Positions 1 to 8,723 of a DNA stretch of 64,000 nucleotides are shown here, in pieces (the first letter of the stretch is position 1; each line of letters begins with the position of its first letter). Made by a program: the position numbers and the translations under genes. Under the pieces are notes generated by a model. That model was not told the origin of the DNA. It saw nothing but the letters and a program-made list of their open reading frames with translations, and did no database searches. The stretch comes from Granulosicoccus antarcticus IMCC3135 (lineage in GTDB: Bacteria; Pseudomonadota; Gammaproteobacteria; Granulosicoccales; Granulosicoccaceae): positions 6,258,501-6,322,500 of the forward strand of contig NZ_CP018632.1 of assembly GCF_002215215.1 (NCBI RefSeq). Reading direction: 5' to 3'.

Positions 1-641
1 CCATGGAAGAGCGCGACATGCCCGCCACCATTTTTCTGATTGGCAAGGCGCTGCGCGGTGGAATGATCTGGGTTAATCAGCTCAATCATGCGCTTAACAG
101 CTATCCACAGGTCTCCATGAGCATCATCAACAGCTTCCCGGGACTGGAACACGTCGAACGGCCCGCGGTTATCCATCATGTGCAGACCAAATTCAGTCCC
201 CAGCTGATCGAACAACTGATCGCACGCCTGGAAGATGCCCTTCCCTTGCATACCGCTCAACAGAAACTTTTTCTGAACAAAGACGATGTCCGGCAATTGC
301 AATCGCGAGGCATGTCATTCGGCTTTCATTCCAATGATCATTACAACTTGCAAACCTGCAATGAAGCTACTTTGCGTCAGCAGCTGGACAGCAGTGATCT
401 GGATGAGCTACTGGACACACGAACCTTTGCCTATCCCTTTGGCTACTGTGGTGACAGGGAAGCTGACCGACTCGAGGCCAGGGGATTCCAGCGAGCCATG
501 CTCGTCAGGAAGGACACACCTCACCCGCGAAAGACGAACATGATACGGTCCGAGCCAACGGGTCAGAGCGCCGCTGCGGTATTTTCTCAGCTGGAAGTGG
601 AAGAGCCGCTGATGGGCTTGCTGCGCTCATTGATTCTCTAA
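1..641 (+). CDS. polysaccharide deacetylase family protein, 5' end missing
   Basis: The reading frame is open from the window edge, so the N-terminus is missing; the ATG at 3 is probably internal. The visible 212 residues carry NodB-fold signatures: an ATIFLIG strand near the start, FGFHSNDHYNL (the metal-binding HSxxH motif), and FAYPFGYCGD (motif 3, substrate groove). The family removes acyl groups from polysaccharides such as chitin oligomers, peptidoglycan or exported glycans, using a metal. The catalytic Asp of motif 1 (usually TFDDG) would lie upstream of the window. Substrate cannot be told. A hairpin follows the stop by about 30 bases. Confidence 0.75.
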   Translation, partial: MEERDMPATIFLIGKALRGGMIWVNQLNHALNSYPQVSMSIINSFPGLEHVERPAVIHHVQTKFSPQLIEQLIARLEDALPLHTAQQKLFLNKDDVRQLQSRGMSFGFHSNDHYNLQTCNEATLRQQLDSSDLDELLDTRTFAYPFGYCGDREADRLEARGFQRAMLVRKDTPHPRKTNMIRSEPTGQSAAAVFSQLEVEEPLMGLLRSLIL

Positions 642-670
642 GAATCACTATTTTCAGACTTCCAGATACA

Positions 671-699
671 AGAAAGCCCCGCATGTAGCGAGGCTTTCT
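671..699. terminator. bidirectional hairpin terminator
   Basis: AGAAAGCC and AGGCTTTCT form the base of a stem that continues with CGC/GCG around a 5-base loop. It lies between the convergent deacetylase and cold-shock genes, about 30 bases from each stop. There is no long T-run on either side, so its strength is uncertain. Confidence 0.55.
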
Positions 700-725
700 C
701 GTCAAACAATGTCAGTTGACAGAGT

Positions 726-929
726 TTACATAGCAGATACGTTGACTGCCGCTGGACCTTTTTGGCCCTGCTCGATGTCGAAGCTCACTTTCTGACCTTC
801 GTCGAGAGTTTTGTAACCGTCGCCGGTGATTGCGGTGTGATGAACGAAAACGTCCTTACCGCCATCTTCTGGAGCGATGAAACCAAAACCTTTCGCCGCG
901 TCGAACCACTTAACTGTACCAGTACTCAA
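726..929 (-). CDS. cold-shock protein, CspA family, TTG start
   Basis: A 67-residue single cold-shock (OB-fold) domain that binds single-stranded RNA/DNA. RNP1 (KGFGFIAP) and RNP2 (DVFVHH) are present, and the chain ends in the usual AAVNVSAM tail. The frame is open far upstream to 1031, but family alignment puts the start at [12 protein letters not shown] there has AGGG seven bases upstream, so I place the start at 929. The gene is monocistronic, with a promoter-like element about 180 bases upstream, giving a long leader as in Escherichia coli cspA, where the leader acts as an RNA thermosensor. Whether this copy is cold-induced is not shown by the sequence. Confidence 0.9.
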   Translation of the reverse strand: MSTGTVKWFDAAKGFGFIAPEDGGKDVFVHHTAITGDGYKTLDEGQKVSFDIEQGQKGPAAVNVSAM

Positions 930-1111
930 GATAATACCCTGTATCAAAAAAACAACAATATGGACATGCCATTCAGAGAGCCAGAAGCTCTTTTGCTCCG
1001 CAAACCCTCTGCGCAGGAATGTCTCTAACAATGACCGTTCACGAATGAATTCGCTTCAAGCCGCTAACGTAAACAAGTCTTCAGAATACTCTGAGAACCG
1101 CTAACAGATTT

Positions 1112-1140
1112 AATATAAGTAGTTTGTCCGGCAAATACAA
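1112..1140 (-). promoter_or_regulatory. putative sigma-70 promoter of the cold-shock gene
   Basis: On the minus strand TTGTAT (1135-1140) and TATATT (1112-1117) are separated by 17 bases. The predicted transcript would start near 1105, leaving a leader of about 175 bases before the TTG at 929. The 355-base gene-free stretch 930-1284 holds this leader, and presumably the unrecognised rapA promoter on the other strand. Confidence 0.4.
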
Positions 1141-1284
1141 GCTTCGGGGAATTCAGATCTCAGCTGTAACATGACATTCAAGCTACAATTGCGTGTCAAT
1201 TCACCCAAAATCCCACCACATCACCATTCGTGAGGCCTTTCTCCGAAAAGTCCCCGCTGCACCCATCGTAAATATAAATCATCA

Positions 1285-4074
1285 ATGAGCAACGATTTTT
1301 CCGCAGGCCAACGCTGGATAAGCGATACCGAGTCCGACCTTGGACTAGGCACCATACTTGAGGTCGAGCACCGACAGATTACTGTGGTCTTTCTGGCCAC
1401 TGGTGAAACCCGAATCTATGCCAAGGAGTCTGCGCCGCTGACACGCGTAGCCTTTCAGGCTGGCGACATCATCAGCAGTCATGAAGGCTGGCAGTTACGT
1501 GTAGAAAAGACTGACGATATCGACGGTTTGAGAATCTATAGCGGCACGCGCGAGGATACTGGCGAGAAAACCATTCTCAATGAAGCATCGCTGGATAACT
1601 TTCTGCAGTTCCGCTCTCCCAAGGACCGGCTGTTCGCTGGTCTGATTGACGGACAGCGCTGGTTCGCCCTGCGCCGCAGCGTCTTCGAATGTCGCCATCA
1701 ATATGCTCAATCACCGGTTCGTGGACTCACGGGCGCCCGCGTCAGTGTTCTTCCACATCAGATCTACATTGCAGTGGAGGCCTTGAAACGTCATCACCCG
1801 CGCTTGCTACTGGCCGATGAGGTTGGACTCGGCAAGACCATTGAAGCCGGCATGATCGTCCATGGTTCACTGGCCAACAACCAGGTTAGCCGGGTGCTTA
1901 TCGTGGTGCCTTCGGCCTTGTTGCATCAATGGCTTGTGGAAATGCTGCGCAAGTTCAATCTGAACTTCCGCATCATGGATGCCGAAAGATTTGATGAACT
2001 ACGAGACACGGCCCCTGATGGCAATCCCTTTCTGGCCGAACAACTGGTTCTGTGTTCTCTGGACACCTTGCTGGAAAACGAAGAAATCGGCGATGCCGTA
2101 GCCGGTGCTGGCTGGGACATGCTGGTGGCTGATGAAGCCCATCACCTGAGCTGGGAACCGGAAGAACCTTCTGATGCCTATACGCTCATCGAAGAGCTGG
2201 CCATGGAGACACCGGCCGTCTTGCTGCTGACGGCAACGCCAGAACAACTCGGCCAGGCAGGCCACTTCGCCCGTCTACGCCTGCTGGATCCAGAACGTTT
2301 TGGCTCTCTGGAGCAGTACCTGGCCGAAGAATCATCCTTCGGCTGGGTCGCATCGGTTGCCGACAAACTGGCCGCCGACGAGCCACTGGATGAGGAGCAG
2401 ATTGTCAGCCTGCAGACCCTGCTCGGCGAAGAATTTACCGACAACGAACTCAAGACCCTCAGCTCGACCACAACCATGGCACTCAGCGACCTGGGACAGC
2501 GCCTGATTGGCAAACTGGTGGACCGGCATGGTACTGGTCGACTCATGTTCCGCAATACAAGGCGTGCCATCACAGGTTTTCCAGAACGAGAACTGCATAC
2601 CTACACGCTGGATGATGACTCTCTTGACAGCAAGGCTGTCTGGATACTGGAGTTCCTGCTTGAGCAATATCCTGAAAAAGTACTGGTCATCTGTTCTTCT
2701 CGGGATACCGTCCAGGAGCTTGCAGAGCATCTGCGCGTAGCCGGTGTGCAAAGTGCGCAGTTCCATGAAGACATGTCCATCGTTGAGAGAGACCGTGCAG
2801 CCGCCTGGTTTTCAGATCCTGAAGAAGATTGCCGACTGATGCTTTGCTCGGAAATCGGCAGCGAAGGTCGCAACTTCCAGTTTCTGCACCACCTGGTCAT
2901 GCTGGAATTACCACAAAGCCCCGACCTGCTCGAACAGCGCATTGGTCGACTCGATCGTATCGGTCAGACAGAAACCATCAAGATTCATGTCCCTGCAGCA
3001 CCAGGAACGCAAGACTCGCTGCTGCTGAGCTGGTACCACGAAGGTCTGAATGCATTCGAACGAATCTGTCGATCCGGCTCTGCGGTACGAGCACGCATCG
3101 CCGATCAGCTCGAACCACTACTGGCCAAGGCCGAAGCAGGCGACAACATTCCTGAAAAGGCCATCGCGACCCTTATCCAGGAGTCTCGCCAGCTAACCGA
3201 GCAATTGGACGCCGAGCTCGAATCCGGTCGTGACCGCCTGCTGGAACTCAATTCCAATCGCCCCGAACTGATCCAGGAACATCTGGACGAACTGGCACGC
3301 CTTGATCGCAACTATGCACTGCAGGATTTCATGGAAGCGGTATTCGATCGATTCGGGGTCGACATGGCTGAGCAGCGTGACCACTGGATTATCCATCCCA
3401 GTGATCACATGCAAGTTGATCACTTTCCCTTGCTGCCTGCCAGCGGCATGACACTCACCTTCGATCGCGCCACCGCGCTGACCAGAGAAGACTTCACCTA
3501 TCTGACCTGGGACCATCCGATGGTCACGGCTGCCATGGACCTGATTCTGGATGAAGGCTTCGGACAGGCTGACTGTCAGGTCATCAAGACCGATGCACTA
3601 CCGGCAAATCTGAGCTTCGTCGAAGCCAGCTATGTTCTTCAATGCACCGCTGATGCCCGCCTGAACATGGAGCGCTACCTGCCCGCACAGGTCCAGACCT
3701 GGAGCGTCGGCATTGATGGCAAGGACTACTCCGAGCAGGTGGCAGCTCTGGAGCTTGACAGCCTGAAACAGCGTTACGATCGTAATGCACTGCGCAAGGT
3801 TGTGCTCAAGAACCGCGATTCGCTGGAAAAACTCATCGATCGATCGGCGGCTCTGGCCGAAGAGGCACTACCGGAACTGGTTGCCATTGCCCGTGCAAAG
3901 ATCGACGAGGAACTGTCTGAGGCACGTGAGCGCCTGCTATCGCTGTCTCGTGTAAATCCGTCGGTCAAGGAAGAGGAAGTCAGGGCGGTCGACGAGCGTC
4001 ACCAGGCATTGATCGATGCGCTTGATGGCACCCATGCCAGACCGGTGTCCGCTCGAGTCATGTTCAATACCTGA
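1285..4074 (+). CDS. rapA: RNA polymerase-associated ATPase RapA (HepA), SNF2 family
   Basis: 929 residues, close to the 968 of the E. coli protein. RapA recycles RNA polymerase that stalls after termination, using ATP. The N-terminal Tudor-like region begins GQRWISDTESDLGLG. The helicase core follows: motif I DEVGLGKTIEAG near residue 178, motif II DEAHH near 282, LLLTATP (motif III), and in the second lobe SEGRNFQF and QRIGRLDRIGQ (motifs V and VI). The C-terminal part is the RapA-specific region. ATG start; no strong ribosome site is visible. xthA follows 23 bases after the stop on the same strand, so the two may be co-transcribed. Confidence 0.95.
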   Translation: MSNDFSAGQRWISDTESDLGLGTILEVEHRQITVVFLATGETRIYAKESAPLTRVAFQAGDIISSHEGWQLRVEKTDDIDGLRIYSGTREDTGEKTILNEASLDNFLQFRSPKDRLFAGLIDGQRWFALRRSVFECRHQYAQSPVRGLTGARVSVLPHQIYIAVEALKRHHPRLLLADEVGLGKTIEAGMIVHGSLANNQVSRVLIVVPSALLHQWLVEMLRKFNLNFRIMDAERFDELRDTAPDGNPFLAEQLVLCSLDTLLENEEIGDAVAGAGWDMLVADEAHHLSWEPEEPSDAYTLIEELAMETPAVLLLTATPEQLGQAGHFARLRLLDPERFGSLEQYLAEESSFGWVASVADKLAADEPLDEEQIVSLQTLLGEEFTDNELKTLSSTTTMALSDLGQRLIGKLVDRHGTGRLMFRNTRRAITGFPERELHTYTLDDDSLDSKAVWILEFLLEQYPEKVLVICSSRDTVQELAEHLRVAGVQSAQFHEDMSIVERDRAAAWFSDPEEDCRLMLCSEIGSEGRNFQFLHHLVMLELPQSPDLLEQRIGRLDRIGQTETIKIHVPAAPGTQDSLLLSWYHEGLNAFERICRSGSAVRARIADQLEPLLAKAEAGDNIPEKAIATLIQESRQLTEQLDAELESGRDRLLELNSNRPELIQEHLDELARLDRNYALQDFMEAVFDRFGVDMAEQRDHWIIHPSDHMQVDHFPLLPASGMTLTFDRATALTREDFTYLTWDHPMVTAAMDLILDEGFGQADCQVIKTDALPANLSFVEASYVLQCTADARLNMERYLPAQVQTWSVGIDGKDYSEQVAALELDSLKQRYDRNALRKVVLKNRDSLEKLIDRSAALAEEALPELVAIARAKIDEELSEARERLLSLSRVNPSVKEEEVRAVDERHQALIDALDGTHARPVSARVMFNT

Positions 4075-4097
4075 TCCAGCAAAGGCCAGAAAACACC

Positions 4098-4913
4098 ATG
4101 ATAATCGTATCCTTCAACGTCAACAGTGTCAGATTGCGAACGCATCAGCTGCAGGCTCTGGTCGACACCTGCTCGCCTGATGTCATTGGCTTGCAGGAAA
4201 CCAAAGTGGTTGACGATGACTTTCCGGTAGATGCCATGCGCGAGCTGGGCTATGAGGCTGTTTTCACCGGACAAAAGACGCATTATGGTGTAGCTCTGCT
4301 ATCCAAAACGCCCATGAGCAACGTCAGTTTCGGCTTTCCCAGCGATACCGCGGATGCTCAGAAGCGACTGGTTACGGCCACCGTGCAAAGCCCCGGTGGC
4401 GTTCCGGTTACCATCATCAATGGCTATTTTCCGCAGGGCGAAAATCGCAGTCATGAGACAAAGTTTCCGGCCAAACAAGCCTTCTACCAGAACCTGCAAG
4501 ACAAGTTGCTCACACAGCATACGCCTGAGGAAAACCTGCTTGTCATCGGCGATTTCAATGTAGCACCGGTAGATGCAGATCTTGGCATCGGCCCTGACAA
4601 TGTCAAGCGCTGGCTCAGAGCAGGCTCTACCAGCTTTCTGCCAGAAGAGCGTGAGTGGATGCAACGGCTCGCCGACTGGGGACTCGATGATAGCTATCGT
4701 GTCAAATACCCCGACCGCGACGATTTGTTCAGCTGGTTTGATTACCGCAGTAAAGGTTTTGATCGTGAGCCCAAACGTGGCCTGCGAATAGACCATCTGC
4801 TGTGCACGCGTTCAATGACACCCACCCTGGTGGACAGTGGCATAAATTACGATGTTCGCGCTATGGAGAAACCCTCTGATCATTGTCCGGTCTGGTCAGA
4901 GTTCGATATATGA
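4098..4913 (+). CDS. xthA: exodeoxyribonuclease III (AP endonuclease)
   Basis: 271 residues, the normal length for the Mg-dependent base-excision-repair nuclease that cuts at abasic sites and degrades duplex DNA 3' to 5'. The endonuclease/exonuclease/phosphatase fold is marked by N7 (FNVNS), E34 (LQETK), GYFPQGENRSHETKF, D152/N154 (GDFNVAP) and the catalytic SDHCPVW with His262, equivalent to N7, E34, D151, N153 and H259 of E. coli. It lies 23 bases downstream of rapA. The next gene is about 120 bases away and unrelated. Confidence 0.95.
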   Translation: MIIVSFNVNSVRLRTHQLQALVDTCSPDVIGLQETKVVDDDFPVDAMRELGYEAVFTGQKTHYGVALLSKTPMSNVSFGFPSDTADAQKRLVTATVQSPGGVPVTIINGYFPQGENRSHETKFPAKQAFYQNLQDKLLTQHTPEENLLVIGDFNVAPVDADLGIGPDNVKRWLRAGSTSFLPEEREWMQRLADWGLDDSYRVKYPDRDDLFSWFDYRSKGFDREPKRGLRIDHLLCTRSMTPTLVDSGINYDVRAMEKPSDHCPVWSEFDI

Positions 4914-5036
4914 TGTGTTGGAACTTCCATAATCGTGAAGTGTCTAATTCGGGTGGCTAGTCACAACTATTTTGACGACTGTTTAGTATTATCTCGATGA
5001 AAGGGGACTCTTCCTCTTTATTGACTCCGAAAGCCC

Positions 5037-6362
5037 GTGTCGACTTGTTCAGACGACAATCGCGGTCGACAGGGAATGATCGAGTTGAGAATATTGAATT
5101 TTTCAAGCCAGCTTACAAAGCTGAGCGAGGCTAGCTTGCCTGGCGCACCGGACTTTGGTCCACTGGAGTGTTCCATGCTTGCGATGATATGTATTGGGCT
5201 GATAATCGTTGTGCTGCTGCTGGCGCTCTATTGCTGGCGCCTGCGCACTGTTCCGACTGCATCCGCCAAGCCGGTCAGCATAGGCCACAGAATAGGCGAA
5301 ATACCCTACTCGGCAGAACTCGACCAGGTTGGGCCTGTGGTGCCGGAAACCGGCTCAAAGGCCTTTCAAAACAGCATTCACAAACTGGCCCAGTCGTGTT
5401 CAGACACACTCAAACCATCTGAGGGCAAGTCCATCGCCCTGACCAGTGCAGGCACCAGCGTCGGTGTGACCATGACGGCCATATCACTGGCACGCGAATT
5501 CGCTAATCAGGGCCAGCGTACCCTGCTACTGGATTTGAACCTGGCCAGACCAATGGTTCAGCAGGCAACCGGCACATTCAGCTTGCACGGCATCAGCAAC
5601 TACTTGATGTCAGGTCTGTTTGACGACATCGTCGTGCAAGACACCCGCTCACCACTGGACATCATCGGAATCGGCAATGTACCGGCCCAGACTTTTCAGA
5701 CATTCCTGCAGGGGGGCGAATTCAAGGAGTCTCTGACTGCCTTGATGGCGTTATACGACAGGATCATTGTGGATTGCCCTCCGATCACCGAGGCCGGTTC
5801 AGGCATCTCACGCCTGGCAGCCCTGTGCGATCTGCGACTACTGCTGATAGACATACAACTCGACACTGAATATTCCCCTCACGTTCAACAGGCCCTGAAC
5901 GTGCACGGACGCTGGCAGCACGGTACAACACGGCTTCTCCACAACAAGGTTGTTTCGCAGGCGAATACTCCTGAACCCACCCCCGTTCAATCCTTATCTT
6001 CCAGTGAGGGCTTCAGACCGATTCAGGCAGAAGCATGGATTATTCAACAGCCGGACGAGTACTACACCCTGAAACTCACCGAGCTCAGCTACCGCCCCAT
6101 CCTCACAAAACATCAGGTATCCATCTACGAAGGTCATCAGGTAGCCTGCTTCAAGCTGACCATACTGGGCAATCCCAACTACCTGTTGATTCTCGGCCAG
6201 TTCAGCAGCAAGAGCGAAGCCCAAAGCGTCGCCAGCTCTCTTGGCCTGACACAGGATTCCGTTATTCCTGTGACCTTTGCTACCGTCAAGCAAAGCATAA
6301 AACACGAGCTCAACCGGAAACCGAAAAGACAGCCACTTCCGATTCCAGAGCTTATTGACTAA
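5037..6362 (+). CDS. BY-kinase/ParA-like P-loop protein with degenerate Walker A and C-terminal SPOR-like domain
   Basis: Up to 441 residues. One transmembrane segment (about 45-66, MICIGLIIVVLLLALYCW) is followed by a CpsD/CapB-type ATPase fold at about 120-310. Walker A' (LLLDLNLARP) and Walker B (IIVDCPP) are clear, but the P-loop reads SAGTSVGVTMTA, without the usual GK[ST]. No tyrosine-rich tail is seen. Residues about 330-430 (WIIQQPDEYYTLKL ... YLLILGQFSSKSEAQ) resemble a SPOR domain, which binds denuded peptidoglycan. This could be an exopolysaccharide regulator or a septal protein; function is not established. Starts: GTG 5037 is the longest, ATG 5076 and TTG 5085 are alternatives (AGGGA at 5071-5075 best suits TTG 5085). 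Confidence 0.6.
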   Translation: MSTCSDDNRGRQGMIELRILNFSSQLTKLSEASLPGAPDFGPLECSMLAMICIGLIIVVLLLALYCWRLRTVPTASAKPVSIGHRIGEIPYSAELDQVGPVVPETGSKAFQNSIHKLAQSCSDTLKPSEGKSIALTSAGTSVGVTMTAISLAREFANQGQRTLLLDLNLARPMVQQATGTFSLHGISNYLMSGLFDDIVVQDTRSPLDIIGIGNVPAQTFQTFLQGGEFKESLTALMALYDRIIVDCPPITEAGSGISRLAALCDLRLLLIDIQLDTEYSPHVQQALNVHGRWQHGTTRLLHNKVVSQANTPEPTPVQSLSSSEGFRPIQAEAWIIQQPDEYYTLKLTELSYRPILTKHQVSIYEGHQVACFKLTILGNPNYLLILGQFSSKSEAQSVASSLGLTQDSVIPVTFATVKQSIKHELNRKPKRQPLPIPELID

Positions 6363-6430
6363 CCATTTCGACCAACCCTACCCTTGTCGCTAGTCACAGC
6401 ACTCCACCTTAGTTTAGCAATGACTTATTT

Positions 6431-6444
6431 CACCCATTTGGGTG
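6431..6444. repeat. 14-bp perfect palindrome upstream of the EamA gene
   Basis: CACCCATTTGGGTG is a perfect inverted repeat (6-bp arms, TT centre) between the SPOR-fusion gene and the EamA exporter. It could be a short terminator stem or an operator; there is no T-run. Confidence 0.35.
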
Positions 6445-6502
6445 TAGCGAGACGCCAAGGCTCTCACTAGGATAGCGCCCTGAGGATTCGGGGAGCGTGT
6501 AG

Positions 6503-7516
6503 ATGCGAGCGGCGTCGCTGGTTGGTTTATCAGGGTTATTTGTCATTCTATGGAGCTCGGGCTGGCTTGCCTCTCAGCTGGCCATGAACGATCTCAGCGT
6601 GATGAATTTACTCACTGCGCGTTATTTAATCGTCTTGCTGGGCCTGCTGTTCATCGTCACTGTAGCCGGACAATGGCGCCGCATACGGCTATCGGACTTG
6701 CTTGGCCAACTGTGTGTCGGCATCCTGTCACACGGCATTTATCTGATAACGGCACTCGGTGCTTTCCAGCAAGGGGTATCCGCAGCGGTAGTGACGTTTG
6801 TGATCACCTTGCATCCCATAGCAACGGCGATGCTGTCAGGCAGCGTCAACCATGAACAATTCACCGCTCGACAATGGAAGGGCCTGTTCGTTGGCTCTCT
6901 TGCTGTGCTTGTCCTTATCTCACACAGTCATGGCCAAGGCACATCCGGTCTTGCTCTGACACTGCCCTTCATGGCAGTCATTGCACTGACATTGGGAACA
7001 CTGTTGAATCGCCACCTTGAGCTAGAGAATCAATCCGCAAACACAACCCCTTTGCCGGTCTTTTTCACACTGCTGATTCAAAGCGCCGGGGCGCTGATAT
7101 TCCTGTTGCCAATCGGTGCGATACAAGGATCCATCAGCATGGATTTCAGTAGCAGACAATGGGTACTGCTACTCTGGTTAGCGCTGGTTGCCTCGATAGG
7201 AGCCTATGCAGTGCTGCAATTGCTACTACGAAACATGCCCAGCACTCAGGTAGCCTGCCTCACCTACCTGGTACCACCGGTAACCACGATTCAGATATAT
7301 CTGGTGTTCGGTGAACAGTTGGACAGCATCGATCTGACCGGTATTCTGCTAGCCGCTGCTGGCGTCATATGGGTGATGACATCGCCCAATGAGAATTCAT
7401 CGGACTCACAATACAAACTGCAACCTCGCGCACCAGGCCAGAGGCAGCCGACACTGACGTCATTGAACCTGAGGATATCCACCAATAGTGGACAAGCCGT
7501 TGATATCGAGCTGTAA
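6503..7516 (+). CDS. EamA-family (DMT) transporter
   Basis: 337 residues with about ten hydrophobic helices in two halves, the layout of the drug/metabolite transporter superfamily (RhaT/EamA inner-membrane exporters). The first half starts LSGLFVILWSSGWLASQLA and the second has the typical LWLALVASIGAYAVLQLLLR and LVPPVTTIQIYLVFGE stretches. The last 45 residues are hydrophilic and poorly conserved. The ATG at 6503 follows GGGGAG by about nine bases. Substrate is unknown; relatives export amino acids or metabolites. It converges on the BMP importer operon and shares a hairpin with it. Confidence 0.85.
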   Translation: MRAASLVGLSGLFVILWSSGWLASQLAMNDLSVMNLLTARYLIVLLGLLFIVTVAGQWRRIRLSDLLGQLCVGILSHGIYLITALGAFQQGVSAAVVTFVITLHPIATAMLSGSVNHEQFTARQWKGLFVGSLAVLVLISHSHGQGTSGLALTLPFMAVIALTLGTLLNRHLELENQSANTTPLPVFFTLLIQSAGALIFLLPIGAIQGSISMDFSSRQWVLLLWLALVASIGAYAVLQLLLRNMPSTQVACLTYLVPPVTTIQIYLVFGEQLDSIDLTGILLAAAGVIWVMTSPNENSSDSQYKLQPRAPGQRQPTLTSLNLRISTNSGQAVDIEL

Positions 7517-7536
7517 AAATAGGGGTGGAGATATAA

Positions 7537-7569
7537 AAGAGGCTCCGGAAAAATCCCTCGGAACCTCTT
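7537..7569. terminator. bidirectional terminator between convergent genes
   Basis: AAGAGG/CCTCTT base pairs plus an inner TCCG/CGGA stem around an A-rich loop, placed between the stop of the EamA gene and the end of the BMP operon. It is preceded by A-rich and followed by TTATT sequence. Confidence 0.6.
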
Positions 7570-7587
7570 ATTCACGCAAGACTTTAT

Positions 7588-8676
7588 TTACTTGGGTAAA
7601 TCGCCCTGCACACCTTGCACATAGAAGTTCATGCCCAGTAAGGTTCCGTCGTCCATCACCTCGCCTGCAGGCAGAATTTCTTCTCCAGCCTGATTCAGCA
7701 CTGGTCCCTGAAATGGGTGCAAAGTGCCACCAATGATGCCGTCTCGAACGACCTCTGCGGCCTCCTTTACATCATCAGGCACATCAGCGCTGTATTCCGG
7801 AAATGAGACCATGCCACTCTTGATTCCACCCCAGGTATCCATGGAAGCCCATGAACCGTCCATCGCCGCACGAGTGCGATCGACGTAATATGCATCCCAG
7901 TTGTCGATGATGGATGTCAGCTGAGACTTGGGTGCAAATGCGGACATGTCTGATGCCTGCCCAAAACCGTAAACACCCCTTTCTTCTGCCACCTGCAGCG
8001 GTGCTGGCGAATCGGTGTGCTGTGTGATGATGTCAGCGCCCTGGTCGATCAGTGCTTTGGCAGCATCTGCCTCTTTACCCGGGTCATACCAGCTGTTGAC
8101 CCAGACGACCTTGACCTCTGCATCCGGGTTGACCTTGCGCATGGCGATGGTAAAGGCATTGATACCACGAACCACCTCAGGAATCGGGAATGAACCGATA
8201 TAGCCGACGATGTTCGACTTGGTCATCATGCCAGCCATGGTGCCAATGACAGCTCGCCCTTCGTAGAAGCGCGCACCGTAAGTGGAAACATTATCCGTAC
8301 GCTTATAGCCGGTTGCGTGCTCGAATTTTACATCCGGAAAGTCCTTGGCAACCTTCAGTGTCGGATTCATGAAACCGAAAGAAGTGGTAAAGATCAGATT
8401 ATGACCACTGCTGGCCAGCTTGCGTATGACTCGCTCGGCATCAGCACCTTCAGGCACACTTTCAACAAAGGTGGTTTCCACCCCTTCACCGAATTCAGTT
8501 TCAAGGGCTTTACGACCTACATCGTGGCGGTAAGTCCAGCCATGATCGCCGACGGGTCCTACATAGATAAAACCCACTTTGAATGGATCAGCAGCCTGTG
8601 CTGACAGAGCGACAGCTGACAGAACAGCGGCTCCCAATACAACTCCCATTCGTTTCAAATACACACTCATTGACAT
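7588..8676 (-). CDS. BMP-family ABC transporter substrate-binding protein
   Basis: 362 residues from the ATG at 8676, which has GGAG six bases upstream; an in-frame ATG at 8703 is less likely. A Sec signal peptide ends VALSAQA before ADPFKVGFIYVGPVGDHGWTY, the typical opening of the PnrA/BmpA/Med family. These periplasmic proteins bind purine nucleosides or related compounds. There is no lipobox, so it is probably soluble. It is the last gene of a four-gene minus-strand cluster (ATPase, two permeases, binding protein) that together makes a complete importer. Its own 47-base upstream gap may allow separate translation control. Confidence 0.92.
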   Translation of the reverse strand: MSMSVYLKRMGVVLGAAVLSAVALSAQAADPFKVGFIYVGPVGDHGWTYRHDVGRKALETEFGEGVETTFVESVPEGADAERVIRKLASSGHNLIFTTSFGFMNPTLKVAKDFPDVKFEHATGYKRTDNVSTYGARFYEGRAVIGTMAGMMTKSNIVGYIGSFPIPEVVRGINAFTIAMRKVNPDAEVKVVWVNSWYDPGKEADAAKALIDQGADIITQHTDSPAPLQVAEERGVYGFGQASDMSAFAPKSQLTSIIDNWDAYYVDRTRAAMDGSWASMDTWGGIKSGMVSFPEYSADVPDDVKEAAEVVRDGIIGGTLHPFQGPVLNQAGEEILPAGEVMDDGTLLGMNFYVQGVQGDLPK

Positions 8677-8723
8677 GTAGATCTCCAGTTTCTTGAAAAA
8701 CAACCCTTTCCAGGAGTTCAGGC

